A DNA stretch of 64,000 bases from Alteromonas genovensis. GTDB taxonomy: Bacteria; Pseudomonadota; Gammaproteobacteria; Enterobacterales; Alteromonadaceae. Made by a program: the position numbers and the translations under genes. The notes beneath the pieces are model-generated. The model was given only the letters and a program-made list of their open reading frames with translations, was not told where the DNA came from and made no database searches. The first letter of the stretch is position 1. The number at the start of each line of letters is the position of its first letter. This document shows, piece after piece, positions 43,492 through 54,024 of the stretch. The stretch covers positions 186,001 to 250,000 of the forward strand of contig NZ_JAAAWO010000004.1 in the NCBI RefSeq assembly GCF_010500895.1, given 5' to 3'.

Positions 43492-45537
43492 ATGAAAAGG
43501 CGCACAAGCCACAAATTGTTATCTCGCTTAGCCACCACTGTGTGTACAGCGCTGCTGTGTTTCTCTGTGACCGCTGCCGAGTACATGCCTAATTTTAAAG
43601 ATACCGACATTAACGAATTCATTAATATTGTGGGTAAAAACTTAGAGCGAACCATTATCGTCGACCCGAATGTTCGCGGAAAAATTAGCGTGCGCAGTTA
43701 CGATATGCTTAGCGAAGAGCAGTACTATCAATTTTTCTTAAACGTGCTGCAGGTATACGACTTTGCTGTGGTTGAAATGCCAAGCGGCATTTTAAAAGTT
43801 GTGCGCTCTAAAGATGCAAAAACCTCAAATATTCCGGTGGTTGAAGGCGCAGAACAAGACGGTGATGAATTTATTACCCGCGTCGTTCCTGTTTACAACG
43901 TACCTGTTCGCGAACTAGCCCCTATTCTTCGCCAGCTAAACGATCAGGCCGGTGGCGGAAATGTAGTGAGCCACGACCCTTCAAACGTGATGATGCTAAC
44001 CGGCAGGGCAGCGGTGGTTAACCGTTTAGTCGAAATTATTGAACGTGTTGACCGCGCCGGTGACGAAGAAGTAGAAATTGTGAAGTTACGCTATGCTTCA
44101 GCGTCTGAAATGGTGCGCATTATTGAAAGCATTAACAAGTCTCAAGGCAAAGCGAATACGGGCGCCAAGTCTGACCCCCGTGTTGTGGCAGATGATAGAA
44201 CTAACTCTGTCATTGTCAGCGGCGACGTTAAAGCCCGCCAACGACTCATCACGCTTATCCAACGTATGGACCAAGAGCTTGAGTCTAACGGCAATACGCG
44301 AGTGCTGTTTTTAAACTACGCAAAAGCAGAAGACATGGTAAAAGTATTGCAGGGTGTGTCGGCCAGTATACAGGCAGAAACACAAGGCAGCGCTGCCACC
44401 TCTACCCGTCGTTCTTCATCGAATCGGGACATCAGCATTGACGCCCATGAAGATTCCAACGCCATTGTCATTACCGCAGAACCTGACATGATGCGCTCAC
44501 TGGAAGAAGTGGTTCGTCAACTCGATATTCGTCGTGCTCAAGTACAGGTTGAAGCCATCATTGTTGAAGTATTTGAAGGTGACGGCACTACCCTTGGCGT
44601 GCAGTGGGTATCTGAAGAAGGCGGCGGTACACAATTTAACAATGGCATTGTGCCAGTAGGCGCTTTAGGCGTGGCTTTACGTCAAGCGGAAGACCGCCAG
44701 GTACCCCGTTCTCAAACGTCAGCAAATGGTGAAATTGTTGAAACAACAGATACCATAGAGGGCGACTTCCAGCCTCTTGCAAACCTACTTGGCGGCGCCA
44801 ACGGCATGATTGCAGGAATTATAGAGGATGGTTGGGGCGCAGTTGTGCAGGCAGTTAGCACAGACACCAATTCAAATATTCTTGCCACTCCGCACCTAAC
44901 TACTATGGACAACGAAGAAGCGTTTTTCATCGTAGGTCAGGAAGTTCCTATTATTACGGGAACAACAACGGGCGCTAATAATTCAAACCCTTTCACAACG
45001 GTAGAGCGCCAAGAAGTGGGTATAAAGTTAAAAGTAACGCCACAAATAAATGAAGGTGATGCGGTTCAACTTCTTATTGAGCAAGAAGTATCAAGTGTTA
45101 GCGGTGCAACCTCGGTGGACATCTCTATTAACAAGCGTGAGATTAAAACCACCGTTATTGTAGATGATGGCGGCACTATCGTACTTGGTGGATTGATTGA
45201 TGAAGACATTCAAGAAAGTGTGTCAAAAGTACCTCTACTTGGCGATATTCCTATCCTTGGTAACTTGTTTAAATCAACCTCTACCAGTAAACGTAAGCGC
45301 AACCTCATGGTATTTTTGAAGCCTACTATTGTGCGTGATGCCGCAACCATGAATTCTATCAGCCATAGAAAGTACAATTACATCCGCGCGCTACAGCTTA
45401 AACGCCAGCAAGACGGCGTATCGTTGATGCCTAACTCTCGCACACCCACCATGCCTAATTGGGACGATGAGCTGTCGCTACCGCCTTCTTTTGAAGAGTA
45501 CTTAACGGAAAAAGAAGCGCTAGAGGATAATGACTAG
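43492..45537 (+). CDS. gspD: Type II secretion outer-membrane secretin GspD
   Basis: Forms the outer-membrane channel. 681 residues: a signal peptide ([29 protein letters not shown]), N0 domain ([18 protein letters not shown]), N1-N3 repeats ([56 protein letters not shown]), and the secretin core with [50 protein letters not shown] and [16 protein letters not shown]. The C-terminal S-domain is short. No pilotin (gspS) gene is seen nearby. It overlaps gspE by 8 bases. Confidence 0.97.
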   Translation: MKRRTSHKLLSRLATTVCTALLCFSVTAAEYMPNFKDTDINEFINIVGKNLERTIIVDPNVRGKISVRSYDMLSEEQYYQFFLNVLQVYDFAVVEMPSGILKVVRSKDAKTSNIPVVEGAEQDGDEFITRVVPVYNVPVRELAPILRQLNDQAGGGNVVSHDPSNVMMLTGRAAVVNRLVEIIERVDRAGDEEVEIVKLRYASASEMVRIIESINKSQGKANTGAKSDPRVVADDRTNSVIVSGDVKARQRLITLIQRMDQELESNGNTRVLFLNYAKAEDMVKVLQGVSASIQAETQGSAATSTRRSSSNRDISIDAHEDSNAIVITAEPDMMRSLEEVVRQLDIRRAQVQVEAIIVEVFEGDGTTLGVQWVSEEGGGTQFNNGIVPVGALGVALRQAEDRQVPRSQTSANGEIVETTDTIEGDFQPLANLLGGANGMIAGIIEDGWGAVVQAVSTDTNSNILATPHLTTMDNEEAFFIVGQEVPIITGTTTGANNSNPFTTVERQEVGIKLKVTPQINEGDAVQLLIEQEVSSVSGATSVDISINKREIKTTVIVDDGGTIVLGGLIDEDIQESVSKVPLLGDIPILGNLFKSTSTSKRKRNLMVFLKPTIVRDAATMNSISHRKYNYIRALQLKRQQDGVSLMPNSRTPTMPNWDDELSLPPSFEEYLTEKEALEDND

Positions 45538-47101
45538 TATGTCAGGGCAAGACGAACAACTTACTCAGGCACTTGAAGCACAAGAAGAAGTGCTTGAAGC
45601 CATGGCCGAAGAGGGTCTTCCTGAACAAGAAGGTGGCCCCAAACAGCTTTCATTTAGTTTCGCGAAGCGCAATCAAGTGCTGTTAGAAGTGAATGAAACA
45701 CCGGCTGTTTTGTATTTTACTGAGAACACGCCTTTTGATGTGTTCGCTGAAGTGCGTCGTTTTTACGGTGAGCCTTTTGTTCCTAAATCCATTCCGGCAG
45801 ATGAGTTTGAAAGCTTCCTAACGACGGCTTTCCAGCGGGATAGTTCGGCTGCTAAACAGCTCATGGAAGATTTAGGTAATGAGAGTGACTTGTTTGCTCT
45901 TGCCGAAGATTTACCCGATACAGAAGACTTGCTAGACAGTGAAGACGATGCGCCTATCATCAAGCTCATCAATGCGATGCTTGGTGAGGCAATTAAAGAA
46001 GGGGCTTCTGATATTCATATCGAGACCTTCGAGAATCAACTGGTTGTGCGCTTTCGTGTAGACGGCGTTTTGCGTGAAATACTGCGCCCTAATCGCAAGC
46101 TATCCTCTATGTTAGTGTCGCGAATCAAAGTAATGGCCAAGTTAGACATTGCTGAAAAACGAGTACCCCAAGACGGTCGTATCACCTTACGCATAGCAGG
46201 CAGAGCGGTAGACGTACGTGTATCTACCATGCCTTCAAGTCACGGCGAGCGGGTGGTGTTGCGTTTACTTGATAAAAATAATGCACGCCTTAATCTTGAA
46301 GATTTAGGCATGACTCAGGGAAATAGAGACTTCTTCTCTACGCTTATCAGAAAGCCTCACGGCATTATTTTGGTTACAGGCCCTACCGGCTCAGGTAAAA
46401 GTACCACCTTGTATGCAGGGCTAAGTGAGATTAATTCTCGCGATAGAAATATTCTTACCGTTGAAGACCCTATCGAATTTGATTTACCCGGCATTGGACA
46501 AACTCAAGTTAACCCTCGTGTAGATATGACCTTTGCAAGAGGCTTGCGGGCCATATTACGTCAAGATCCAGACGTGGTAATGGTTGGTGAGATTCGAGAC
46601 ATTGAAACTGCCCAAATAGCGGTTCAGGCCAGTTTAACCGGTCACTTGGTACTTTCCACGCTGCATACCAACACGGCCGCCGGTGCAATAACACGATTAG
46701 AAGATATGGGTATTGAGCCGTTCTTGTTATCGTCGAGTTTACTGGCTGTGCTCTCCCAGCGCTTGGTGAGAACCTTGTGTAAAGAGTGCAAACAGCCTCA
46801 TACACCCGATGCATCACAACGTGAAGTATTAGGCTCTGATGCTAATGCTAGCACCATTATTTACACCCCGCGTGGGTGCGCCGCATGTAATCAAACCGGA
46901 TATCGCGGTAGAACCGGTATTCATGAATTGCTACTAGTTGATGAGCGCGTGAGAGAAATGATGCATGAAGGCGTTGGCGAACAGGCAATCGAGCGTTACA
47001 TAAGAGCCACTACGCCAAGCATACGAGAAGATGGCTGTCGAAAAGTGCTGTCTGGGGTAACCTCACTTGAAGAAGTATTACGAGTAACGAGGGAAGACTA
47101 A
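45530..47101 (+). CDS. gspE: Type II secretion ATPase GspE
   Basis: Cytoplasmic ATPase powering pseudopilus assembly. 523 residues: an N-terminal domain that docks on GspL, then the catalytic domain with Walker [10 protein letters not shown] at residues 284-292, Asp box [18 protein letters not shown], Walker [12 protein letters not shown] and His box [13 protein letters not shown] zinc-binding CxxC pair follows (CKEC and CAAC), then [12 protein letters not shown]. An alternative ATG lies three codons in (45539); an AGAGG site is closer to the first. It overlaps gspD by 8 bases and is one base from gspF. Confidence 0.96.
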   Translation: MTSMSGQDEQLTQALEAQEEVLEAMAEEGLPEQEGGPKQLSFSFAKRNQVLLEVNETPAVLYFTENTPFDVFAEVRRFYGEPFVPKSIPADEFESFLTTAFQRDSSAAKQLMEDLGNESDLFALAEDLPDTEDLLDSEDDAPIIKLINAMLGEAIKEGASDIHIETFENQLVVRFRVDGVLREILRPNRKLSSMLVSRIKVMAKLDIAEKRVPQDGRITLRIAGRAVDVRVSTMPSSHGERVVLRLLDKNNARLNLEDLGMTQGNRDFFSTLIRKPHGIILVTGPTGSGKSTTLYAGLSEINSRDRNILTVEDPIEFDLPGIGQTQVNPRVDMTFARGLRAILRQDPDVVMVGEIRDIETAQIAVQASLTGHLVLSTLHTNTAAGAITRLEDMGIEPFLLSSSLLAVLSQRLVRTLCKECKQPHTPDASQREVLGSDANASTIIYTPRGCAACNQTGYRGRTGIHELLLVDERVREMMHEGVGEQAIERYIRATTPSIREDGCRKVLSGVTSLEEVLRVTRED

Positions 47102-47102
47102 T

Positions 47103-48329
47103 ATGGCAGCGTTCGCTTATAAAGCGGTCAATGCCCGCGGTAAAAATGAAAGTGGTGTACTTGAGGGCGATAATGCTCGGCAAGTGCGCCAGCAGCTTCG
47201 TGAGAAAGGCTTAATTCCACTCGATGTAGAACAAGTGGCTGAGCGTGTGCAAAATAATGGCTCGGGGTTCAGCTTTTCGCTGTTTAAGCCGCGCATATCT
47301 GCCTCTGACCTAGCGCTGCTTACTCGCCAAATGGCTACGTTAGTAGAATCTGCCTTACCCGTTGAAGAGGCGCTACTGGCCGTTGCCGAGCAGTGTGAAA
47401 AACCACGTCAGAAAAATATGATGATGGCGGTGCGCAGTAAGGTAGTTGAAGGCCACGGCCTTGCCGACGCGCTAGGTGAATTCCCCAGTGTTTTTGACGA
47501 TCTTTATCGCTCTATGGTGGCGGCAGGTGAAAAATCTGGTCACTTAGACACCGTATTAAATCGGTTGGCTGATTACACCGAACGACGTCAACAAACCCGC
47601 AGTCAAATAACCCAAGCGCTAGTATATCCTTCACTCATGCTGTTTTTTGCCATGGGCATTGTGTTGCTATTGCTTACCGTTGTAGTACCCAAAATTGTGG
47701 GTCAATTCGACCACATGGGTCAGGATCTTCCCGGCATTACCCAGTTTCTTATTTCATTGAGTACATGGCTACAAGACTATGGCCTGTTTTTATTGATAGC
47801 GATCGCAATACTCGTTGTCATTATGCAGCGAGTGTTGCAGCAAAAGGCAATGAAGCTGCGCTATCACAAGGCGCTTTTAAAAGTACCGCTCATTGGAAAG
47901 GTAACCCGCGGCCTCAATACGGCGCGCTTCGCCCGAACTCTGAGTATTCTTAGTGCCAGTGCAGTGCCGCTATTAGAAGCAATGCGCATTTCAGGTGATG
48001 TGCTTGAGAATCAGCATATTAAGAACCAAGTTGCCGATGCCGCTATAAACGTTAAAGAAGGTAGCAGCCTGAGAGCAGCATTGGATAATACGAAAATATT
48101 TCCACCTATGATGATGCATATGATTGCATCGGGTGAGAAGTCGGGTGAATTGCAACAAATGCTCGCCCGGGCCGCAGATAATCAAGATAGGGAATTCGAG
48201 TCGCTTATTGGTGTCTCACTAAAAGTGTTTGAACCTTTATTGATAGTCACAATGGCAGGGATTGTATTGTTTATCGTAATGGCAATTCTGCAGCCAATTT
48301 TAGCATTGAATAACATGGTGAATATGTAA
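47103..48329 (+). CDS. gspF: Type II secretion inner-membrane platform protein GspF
   Basis: Polytopic platform protein that works with GspE to insert pseudopilins. 408 residues with the family N-terminus MAAFAYKAVNARGKNESGVLEGD, two repeated helical cytoplasmic domains (LALLTRQMATLVESALPVEEAL and FARTLSILSASAVPLLEAMRISG, each with the GspF xRxxxxLxxxGxPL-like pattern) and three membrane helices (about 170-190, 222-242, 378-400). It overlaps gspG by one base in a TAATG junction. Confidence 0.96.
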   Translation: MAAFAYKAVNARGKNESGVLEGDNARQVRQQLREKGLIPLDVEQVAERVQNNGSGFSFSLFKPRISASDLALLTRQMATLVESALPVEEALLAVAEQCEKPRQKNMMMAVRSKVVEGHGLADALGEFPSVFDDLYRSMVAAGEKSGHLDTVLNRLADYTERRQQTRSQITQALVYPSLMLFFAMGIVLLLLTVVVPKIVGQFDHMGQDLPGITQFLISLSTWLQDYGLFLLIAIAILVVIMQRVLQQKAMKLRYHKALLKVPLIGKVTRGLNTARFARTLSILSASAVPLLEAMRISGDVLENQHIKNQVADAAINVKEGSSLRAALDNTKIFPPMMMHMIASGEKSGELQQMLARAADNQDREFESLIGVSLKVFEPLLIVTMAGIVLFIVMAILQPILALNNMVNM

Positions 48330-48766
48330 TGAAATCTTTAAAACGTAGTTCTGGATTTAGTTTGATTGAAGTAATGGTGGTGCTGTTAATCATCGGCATT
48401 ATGGCGTCAATGGTAGCACCTCAAATTTTGGGAAACCAAGAAGAAGCCCAGCTTAAAAAAGCGGCGGTAGATATTCAGCAGCTGGAAAGTGCTCTTGAAA
48501 TGTATAAGCTGCGCAACAATCGCTTTCCTACTACCGAGCAAGGCCTTGATGCCTTAGTGACAGCGCCAACCTTAGACCCTATTCCGCGCAACTACCCAGA
48601 AGGCGGTTTTATTAAGCGCCTACCAGAAGATCCATGGGGAAATCCTTACGCGCTTATCAGCCCTGGAGAGCTTAGCGTAGTTGATATTTTTTCTAATGGC
48701 CCAGACCGCGAACCCGGTACCGATGACGATATCGGCAACTGGAATATTAACGAATACCTCAACTAG
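48329..48766 (+). CDS. gspG: Major pseudopilin GspG
   Basis: Main subunit of the pseudopilus. 145 residues: a short leader with cleavage G9|F10 (SSGFSLIEVMVVLLIIGIMASMVAP), with Glu at +5 as required, then the GspG globular domain with NNRFPTTEQGLDALV, LPEDPWGNPYALISPGE and the calcium-binding loop FSNGPDREPGTDDDIGNWN. Processed by the prepilin peptidase GspO/PilD, which is not encoded in this window. Part of the gspC-N operon. Confidence 0.97.
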   Translation: MKSLKRSSGFSLIEVMVVLLIIGIMASMVAPQILGNQEEAQLKKAAVDIQQLESALEMYKLRNNRFPTTEQGLDALVTAPTLDPIPRNYPEGGFIKRLPEDPWGNPYALISPGELSVVDIFSNGPDREPGTDDDIGNWNINEYLN

Positions 48767-48784
48767 GCGTAACTCAAGCACACT

Positions 48785-49411
48785 ATGTACAAGCGTGGCA
48801 GTACCCCAACAACATCAAACGGCTTCACCTTATTAGAAGTCATGTTAGTGCTGCTACTTATGGGTTTGGCTGCTGGCTATGTCATGTTTAATGCCTTTGG
48901 TGCCAGCAAAGCAGACCTGCTCAAAAGCCAAGCTCAGCGGCTGCAGGTTATTGTGGATATGGCCAGCGATTTTGCGGTGCTTAATCAGCAGCAGCTTGGC
49001 GTGCGCGTTGAGCAAAAAGATAACGAGTATTACTTTGTTTATCTTAATGATGACGACGAGTGGCAGCGCATTGAGGGTGAGGACGTATACGCAGTGCACA
49101 CCCTGCCCGAGCCTTTTACACTTACTCTAAATTTAGATGACTTGCCTTGGGTAGTTGAAGATCAGCTTTTCGACCGAGAGTTGTTCGATGAAAACCTTAG
49201 CGTGTCAGAAGACGGTGTTGAAATAGGCAGCGACGAAGATAAAAAGCTGCCTCCACCCCAAATACTTATAATGTCGAGCGGCGATGTGACCCCGTTTACC
49301 TTGTCGTTCAATTACAATGGCGATGAGGGCGACGAGCCCGTTTATTTCAGCCTACAAAATAAAGACCTTCCTCCTCTTGCCCTTGAAGGGCCGCTGGAGA
49401 GTCCGCTATGA
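48785..49411 (+). CDS. gspH: Minor pseudopilin GspH
   Basis: 208 residues. Prepilin cleavage site G13|F14 in TSNGFTLLEVMLVLLLMGLAAG with Glu at +5. The globular part is beta-rich and acidic (KDNEYYFVYLNDDDEWQRIEGED), with C-terminal ILIMSSGDVTPFTLSF, typical of GspH. It forms part of the pseudopilus tip region. The ATGA junction with gspI (four-base overlap) indicates translational coupling. Confidence 0.92.
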   Translation: MYKRGSTPTTSNGFTLLEVMLVLLLMGLAAGYVMFNAFGASKADLLKSQAQRLQVIVDMASDFAVLNQQQLGVRVEQKDNEYYFVYLNDDDEWQRIEGEDVYAVHTLPEPFTLTLNLDDLPWVVEDQLFDRELFDENLSVSEDGVEIGSDEDKKLPPPQILIMSSGDVTPFTLSFNYNGDEGDEPVYFSLQNKDLPPLALEGPLESPL

Positions 49412-49812
49412 GTATGCACCAGCACGCAAGCTCTCTCAAAGATAAACAAAAAGGGCTTACGCTACTTGAAGTGATGGTGGCGCTGCTCATTTTTGCATTA
49501 ACAGGTACCGCTATTTTAAAAGCCGCTGGCGATCACTTATCCAGCGTTGGGCAAATTGAATCTGTGACCTTTGCCAATTGGGTGGCGAGCAATCGATTAA
49601 ACCAGCTTCAGCTTGAAACCACATGGCCGCCAAAAAATAACTTAAAAGGCAGCATGGAAATGGCAGACAGAACGTGGTTTTGGCAACAAAAAGTCACCAA
49701 GACCAACGACGGTGACTTACGCGCGGTGACCATTTCTGTTGGTGAAGATAAAAATTACGTGAGTACTGTAACCTCAGTGACTACGTTCGTCGCCAAGCCA
49801 ACAAAGAGCTAG
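49408..49812 (+). CDS. gspI: Minor pseudopilin GspI
   Basis: 134 residues with cleavage site G16|L17 in KQKGLTLLEVMVALLIFALTGTAILK, Glu at +5, followed by the GspI-typical ESVTFANWVASNRLNQLQLE and TWFWQQKV. GspI is the central subunit of the GspI-J-K tip complex. Coupled by a four-base overlap with gspH; one base precedes gspJ. Confidence 0.94.
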   Translation: MSMHQHASSLKDKQKGLTLLEVMVALLIFALTGTAILKAAGDHLSSVGQIESVTFANWVASNRLNQLQLETTWPPKNNLKGSMEMADRTWFWQQKVTKTNDGDLRAVTISVGEDKNYVSTVTSVTTFVAKPTKS

Positions 49813-49813
49813 A

Positions 49814-50443
49814 GTGATGCAGCGCGGTTTTACACTCATTGAAATTTTAGTGGCCATGGCCATTTTTACACTTATTGGCTTAGCGTCCACGGGCTTACTC
49901 ACCACGGTGATAGACAGCAACAGCTTGTCACAAGAGCGTTTTGAAAAACTGCAGCTTTTACAGCGGGCCATGGTGACCATAGAACGCGATATACAGCAGG
50001 CAGTATCAAGGCCAGTTCGCGCGAACGGTGAAAAACAAGAAATTGTGATGGCCGGCGGCGAAGTAGACGGCAGTGATGACGACGGCATCGGCTTTGTTCG
50101 CGGCGGCTGGCATAACCCTCAACTCATGCTGCCCAGAAGTACTCTGCAATACGTGGCCTATCGATTACGTGATAATAAGTTAGAACGCCTATACAGCAAT
50201 TACGTCGATAACGTGATTGGCTACGAGCCCAAGGTTCGTGTACTGCTTGAAAATATTGAGAGCTTTAAGGTTGAGTTTTTGTCTGGCAACAATGCCTCGT
50301 CGACGATAAAAGACGATGACGATATTAAGTGGAGCGAAAAATACCAAGACACGGTGCTTCCACGCGCCGTCGCTATTGAGTTTGTAAGCAAAGACTTTGG
50401 TATGCTTCGCCGCGAATTCACCCTTGTTAGCGGTGACTCGTAA
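49814..50443 (+). CDS. gspJ: Minor pseudopilin GspJ
   Basis: 209 residues with cleavage site G5|F6 in MMQRGFTLIEILVAMAIFTLIGLASTGLL, Glu at +5. Downstream blocks LLQRAMVTIERDIQQAVSRPVR, GGWHNPQLMLPRSTLQYVAYRL and AVAIEFVSKDFG are typical of GspJ. Member of the tip complex. Its stop overlaps the gspK start by one base (TAATG). Confidence 0.94.
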   Translation: MMQRGFTLIEILVAMAIFTLIGLASTGLLTTVIDSNSLSQERFEKLQLLQRAMVTIERDIQQAVSRPVRANGEKQEIVMAGGEVDGSDDDGIGFVRGGWHNPQLMLPRSTLQYVAYRLRDNKLERLYSNYVDNVIGYEPKVRVLLENIESFKVEFLSGNNASSTIKDDDDIKWSEKYQDTVLPRAVAIEFVSKDFGMLRREFTLVSGDS

Positions 50444-51546
50444 TGAAGCATAGCTCTTATTTAAAAACGAGTGTTGAAAATTCGACGTGTGTAAAATCGG
50501 CTCGTCTAGGATCAACTCGAGCAAAGTCCTCTCAAAGAAAAGCGCCTCGCTTTCAGTCGCCAGCAAAGCAGAAAGGTGTGGCACTGATGATAGTGCTTAT
50601 GATCGTTGCCCTAGTGGCGGTTTTAGCCACTGAAATGGGCACTCGGCTGCAGCTACAAGTGCAGCGCACTATGAACTTAAAAGATAATAATCAGGCGTAT
50701 TGGTACGCCTTGGGCGCAGAAGCTTTTGCTAGGAAATCGATTAAAACGCTGATTGAAGAGACGCCAGACAAGATATCCCTTGATCAACCTTGGGCACAAG
50801 AATTTGCTTATCCCTTAGAAGGTGGTGGACTTACCGCCAACTTAAAAGACTTGCGAGCCTGCTTTAATCTTAATGCAATCAACTCTGGTGACGTTGGCTC
50901 AATCCCTAACAGCTCAAGAGACACCACTGAAGCCATGGACGCATTTAGCAGTATGCTGTTGGCACTTGGGATAGACGGCCTTGATAGCTACACCGCAGAT
51001 ACGTTTAGAGACGGTTTAGCCGATTGGGTGGATGACGACGATAACCAACGCTCCTTGGGCGCTGAAGACAGTGAATATGAATCTCGAGAGTTTCCGTATT
51101 TAGCGGCAAACGGCCCACTGGCTTCTACCAGTGAATTGCGTATTATAAACGGCGCATCACCACAGTGGCTGGGCAACGTTCTGCCATTAGTGTGCGTTAT
51201 TCCAGATAACGACGAATTAAAAATAAACGTCAATACATTAGACGAAGAAGAAGCGCCGCTTTTAGCTGGGATCACCGGGTTAGATTTGCAGCAAGCCACC
51301 AGCCTTTTAGCCAATAGACCGCAAGAAGGTTGGGATGAGGTGGACGACTTTTTAAACGAGCCGGCTATACAAGCTCTTACCCTATCTAATTCGCGCAGAG
51401 ACTGGTTTACGGTTAAAACCGAGTATTTTATTTTGCACACAAAAACTAAATATAATAAAGCAACGTTTAAGCTTTCCACCGTGTTTCAAGTAAGCACAGA
51501 CAACGGCGTGAACATACTGAGGCGCGAGTTCGGAGGAACACAATAA
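50443..51546 (+). CDS. gspK: Pseudopilus tip protein GspK
   Basis: 367 residues. It caps the pseudopilus and lacks the +5 glutamate, as is usual for GspK (KGVALMIVLMIVALVAVLATEMG). Large globular domain with LKDLRACFNLNAIN, LADWVDDDDNQRSLGAEDSEYES (helical/calcium region) and KINVNTLDEEEAPLLAGI. The leader before the cleavage site G45|V46 is unusually long at 45 residues, Ser/Lys/Arg-rich. The TAATG overlap with gspJ supports this start, though a later start cannot be excluded. One-base overlap with gspL. Confidence 0.94.
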   Translation: MKHSSYLKTSVENSTCVKSARLGSTRAKSSQRKAPRFQSPAKQKGVALMIVLMIVALVAVLATEMGTRLQLQVQRTMNLKDNNQAYWYALGAEAFARKSIKTLIEETPDKISLDQPWAQEFAYPLEGGGLTANLKDLRACFNLNAINSGDVGSIPNSSRDTTEAMDAFSSMLLALGIDGLDSYTADTFRDGLADWVDDDDNQRSLGAEDSEYESREFPYLAANGPLASTSELRIINGASPQWLGNVLPLVCVIPDNDELKINVNTLDEEEAPLLAGITGLDLQQATSLLANRPQEGWDEVDDFLNEPAIQALTLSNSRRDWFTVKTEYFILHTKTKYNKATFKLSTVFQVSTDNGVNILRREFGGTQ

Positions 51547-52745
51547 TGGAACAACTACTGGTAAGGCTGGGCGCGAATAAAAGCGACGCCGTCAGCTGGT
51601 TGGTTTACTCAACTGCCGATGATGAAATAATGGCATCGGGCGAATTAGAGAATGCCGACGCGTTAGCAACGCTTACAGAGCGCACTGCCCAGCGAAGTGT
51701 AATCGCATTAGCGCCAAGCAGCGATATTTTACTCAAGTGGGTAACGCTGCCACCGCGAGCTGGCAGAAAAGTAATTGCCGCACTGCCCTATATGCTTGAA
51801 GAAGAGCTTGCCACAGATATTAGCAAGCAGTTTTTTGCCTTAGGCCCTAAAGTGGGTAACGAGCAAGCAGTCGCTATTGTGAGTCATGAAAAAATGCAGC
51901 AATGGCAACAATGGCTGCAAGACGCTAATTTGGTGTGTGACACCATTATTCCAGATGTACTCGCAGTGCCTCACACGGCAAACGGTTGGTCAATTTTGAC
52001 TCTCGGTGATCAGCTATTAGTTCGCCAAGATAATTTCAAAGGCATTCAAGGCGAGCAGCAGTGGCTACTGCCAACACTTGCTCACTTTACGTCACAGCAT
52101 TCAACGCCTGTGAGCGTGACCAACTATGCCGGTATCGACCTCTCTAGTTTACCCAATATAGAAGAAACCGAAACGCCTTTAGAGCTTCCCATGCAGGTGC
52201 TCGCTAAAGAGGCAACGGCAACAAGCTTCAACTTATGCCAAGGCGAATACAAAGTTAAACGCAAACGCAGCAGTGCCCTGTCGCAATGGCGCGTAGCGGC
52301 TGTGTTAGCCGTGCTGGTACTGTGCACAGCCTTAATTGACAAAACGGCCACCCTGTATCAATTACAGTCGCAAAACGACGCATTGCGCAGTCAAATTAGC
52401 AACACCGTGAAAAGCGGCTTTCCTAATATTGGCACCTACCGAGACGTGCGCCGCAAGCTGCAAAGTGAAATGGCCAAATTAGAACAAGGTGGCGGCAATG
52501 CGTCCATGCTAATTATGCTAGACCAGCTCTCTCCTGCTTTTGCAGCCACCGACGTTAAACCGCAAACCCTTCGCTTTGACGCCAGTCGCACTGAAATACG
52601 CATTCAGGCCGAAGGCAAAAGCTTTGAAGCACTTGAGCAGTTTAAAAAAACCGCCGAGCAGGCTGGCTTTTTAGTTGAGCAAGGTGCGATAAATAATCGC
52701 GATAGCGGTGTTGTTGGCACAGTGTCTATTAGGAGTACGTCATGA
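51546..52745 (+). CDS. gspL: Type II secretion protein GspL
   Basis: 399 residues. The actin-like cytoplasmic domain (about 1-240) binds GspE: VIALAPSSDILLKWVTLPPRAGRKVIAALPYMLEEELA is the family hallmark region. One membrane helix (about 250-268, WRVAAVLAVLVLCTALI) and a periplasmic ferredoxin-like domain (LIMLDQLSPAF, RFDASRTEIRIQAEGKSFEALEQF) follow. Four-base overlap with gspM. Confidence 0.94.
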   Translation: MEQLLVRLGANKSDAVSWLVYSTADDEIMASGELENADALATLTERTAQRSVIALAPSSDILLKWVTLPPRAGRKVIAALPYMLEEELATDISKQFFALGPKVGNEQAVAIVSHEKMQQWQQWLQDANLVCDTIIPDVLAVPHTANGWSILTLGDQLLVRQDNFKGIQGEQQWLLPTLAHFTSQHSTPVSVTNYAGIDLSSLPNIEETETPLELPMQVLAKEATATSFNLCQGEYKVKRKRSSALSQWRVAAVLAVLVLCTALIDKTATLYQLQSQNDALRSQISNTVKSGFPNIGTYRDVRRKLQSEMAKLEQGGGNASMLIMLDQLSPAFAATDVKPQTLRFDASRTEIRIQAEGKSFEALEQFKKTAEQAGFLVEQGAINNRDSGVVGTVSIRSTS

Positions 52746-53221
52746 ACGCGCTATTAGAAAAATATAAAGCACTGACTGAGCGCGAGCAAAAGCTTGTGTT
52801 GATATCTGGCGTAGTCGTTGTGATCGCCATATTTTATTTTGCCATTTGGTCTCCCCTTAACAATGCGCTTTCGCAGCAGCAAAAGTTACTCGATAATCAG
52901 CAGTCACTGTTGGTATGGGTAAAAGACAGTGCCGCAAGAGCTAAGCAACTGCGCCGTGTCTCTGGCACTAGCCAAGGCTTTTCTGGTTCGCTGCCGCAGG
53001 CAGTCAATCGCACGGTAGCAAAACACGACATTGCTATTTCGCGCATGCAGCCACAAAACGATGAGCTTCAAATTTGGGTTGATCAAGCGCCGTTTAACAA
53101 TGTACTAGAGTGGCTTAAAACCATGGAAAGTATGGGCGTGGTGATTTTACAAGCAGATATAACATCGGCCGATGCCGAAGGGTTTATCAAAATTCGTCGA
53201 TTACGATTAGGTAAAGCATGA
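52742..53221 (+). CDS. gspM: Type II secretion protein GspM
   Basis: 159 residues. Cytoplasmic N-terminus, one membrane helix (about 18-37, KLVLISGVVVVIAIFYFAIW), a short coiled coil, then a periplasmic ferredoxin-like domain (AVNRTVAKHDIAISRMQPQNDELQIWVDQAPFN-type, FNNVLEWLKTMESMGV). Partner of GspL in the platform. ATGA overlaps on both sides. Confidence 0.93.
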   Translation: MNALLEKYKALTEREQKLVLISGVVVVIAIFYFAIWSPLNNALSQQQKLLDNQQSLLVWVKDSAARAKQLRRVSGTSQGFSGSLPQAVNRTVAKHDIAISRMQPQNDELQIWVDQAPFNNVLEWLKTMESMGVVILQADITSADAEGFIKIRRLRLGKA

Positions 53222-53973
53222 AGTCAAAAATAAGCTGGATTGTAGGCGGAATAATCGCGTTTTTATTATTTGCCATTGCTTACATGCCCGCGGTGCAAGT
53301 GATTGGCCGCATAACACTGCCGCAAAATGTCTCTATTGAAGGCGTGAGCGGAACGCTGTTTAGCGGAAAAGCACAAACTGTGGTAGTAAACGGTCTTCCT
53401 ATTAACAATGTAAAATGGGAATTAAACCCACTTTATATGCTCATTGGCAGCATTAACCTTGATGTAAAAGCAGGCAATATTCGCGATAAAAACGACATTG
53501 CTTTTGAAGGCCCTATTTCAACAGGGCTATTTCGTCAAACATCGGTAAGCACAGAGGCATTCACACTGTATTTGCCTGTAGATAGGGTGCTAGCACAAGT
53601 TCAGCTACCGCTGCCAGTTAACGCAGGCGGCCGCTTTAAAGTAAAATTAGACGAGTTGCACTACGGGCCAACATGCCGCGCACTCTCTGGCACCGGAGAC
53701 TGGCTAAACGCGACAGTGGCTGGAACCCAAGGCCCTATCGATTTTGGTACCTATTCGGCTAAGCTTCGCTGCGAAGGCGACGATATTGGCATTACCGTAA
53801 ACGAGCCAAACATGCTCGGGCTGTCTATCGATGCAACCGTTCAAGCAGACATGCAAAAATTCCAAGTCGCTGGAAAATTTAAGCCCGACGACAGTTTGCC
53901 CAATGAGGTGCACCAAGCGGCACGGCTTTTCGGCACGCCTGACGCCAATGGCTACACGCAAATTAAGCTTTAA
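53218..53973 (+). CDS. gspN: Type II secretion protein GspN
   Basis: 251 residues: one N-terminal membrane helix (IVGGIIAFLLFAIAYMPA) and a beta-rich periplasmic domain with family features RITLPQNVSIEGVSGTLFSGKAQTV and VKWELNPLYMLIGSINLDVK. GspN is present only in some type II systems and its role is not fully settled. Four-base overlap with gspM; last gene of the gsp operon. No prepilin peptidase gene follows. Confidence 0.92.
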   Translation: MKSKISWIVGGIIAFLLFAIAYMPAVQVIGRITLPQNVSIEGVSGTLFSGKAQTVVVNGLPINNVKWELNPLYMLIGSINLDVKAGNIRDKNDIAFEGPISTGLFRQTSVSTEAFTLYLPVDRVLAQVQLPLPVNAGGRFKVKLDELHYGPTCRALSGTGDWLNATVAGTQGPIDFGTYSAKLRCEGDDIGITVNEPNMLGLSIDATVQADMQKFQVAGKFKPDDSLPNEVHQAARLFGTPDANGYTQIKL

Positions 53974-54024
53974 ATAGTAAGCATTAAATTTTGATTTTTA
54001 ATTACACAAACAAAGGACTGTATT

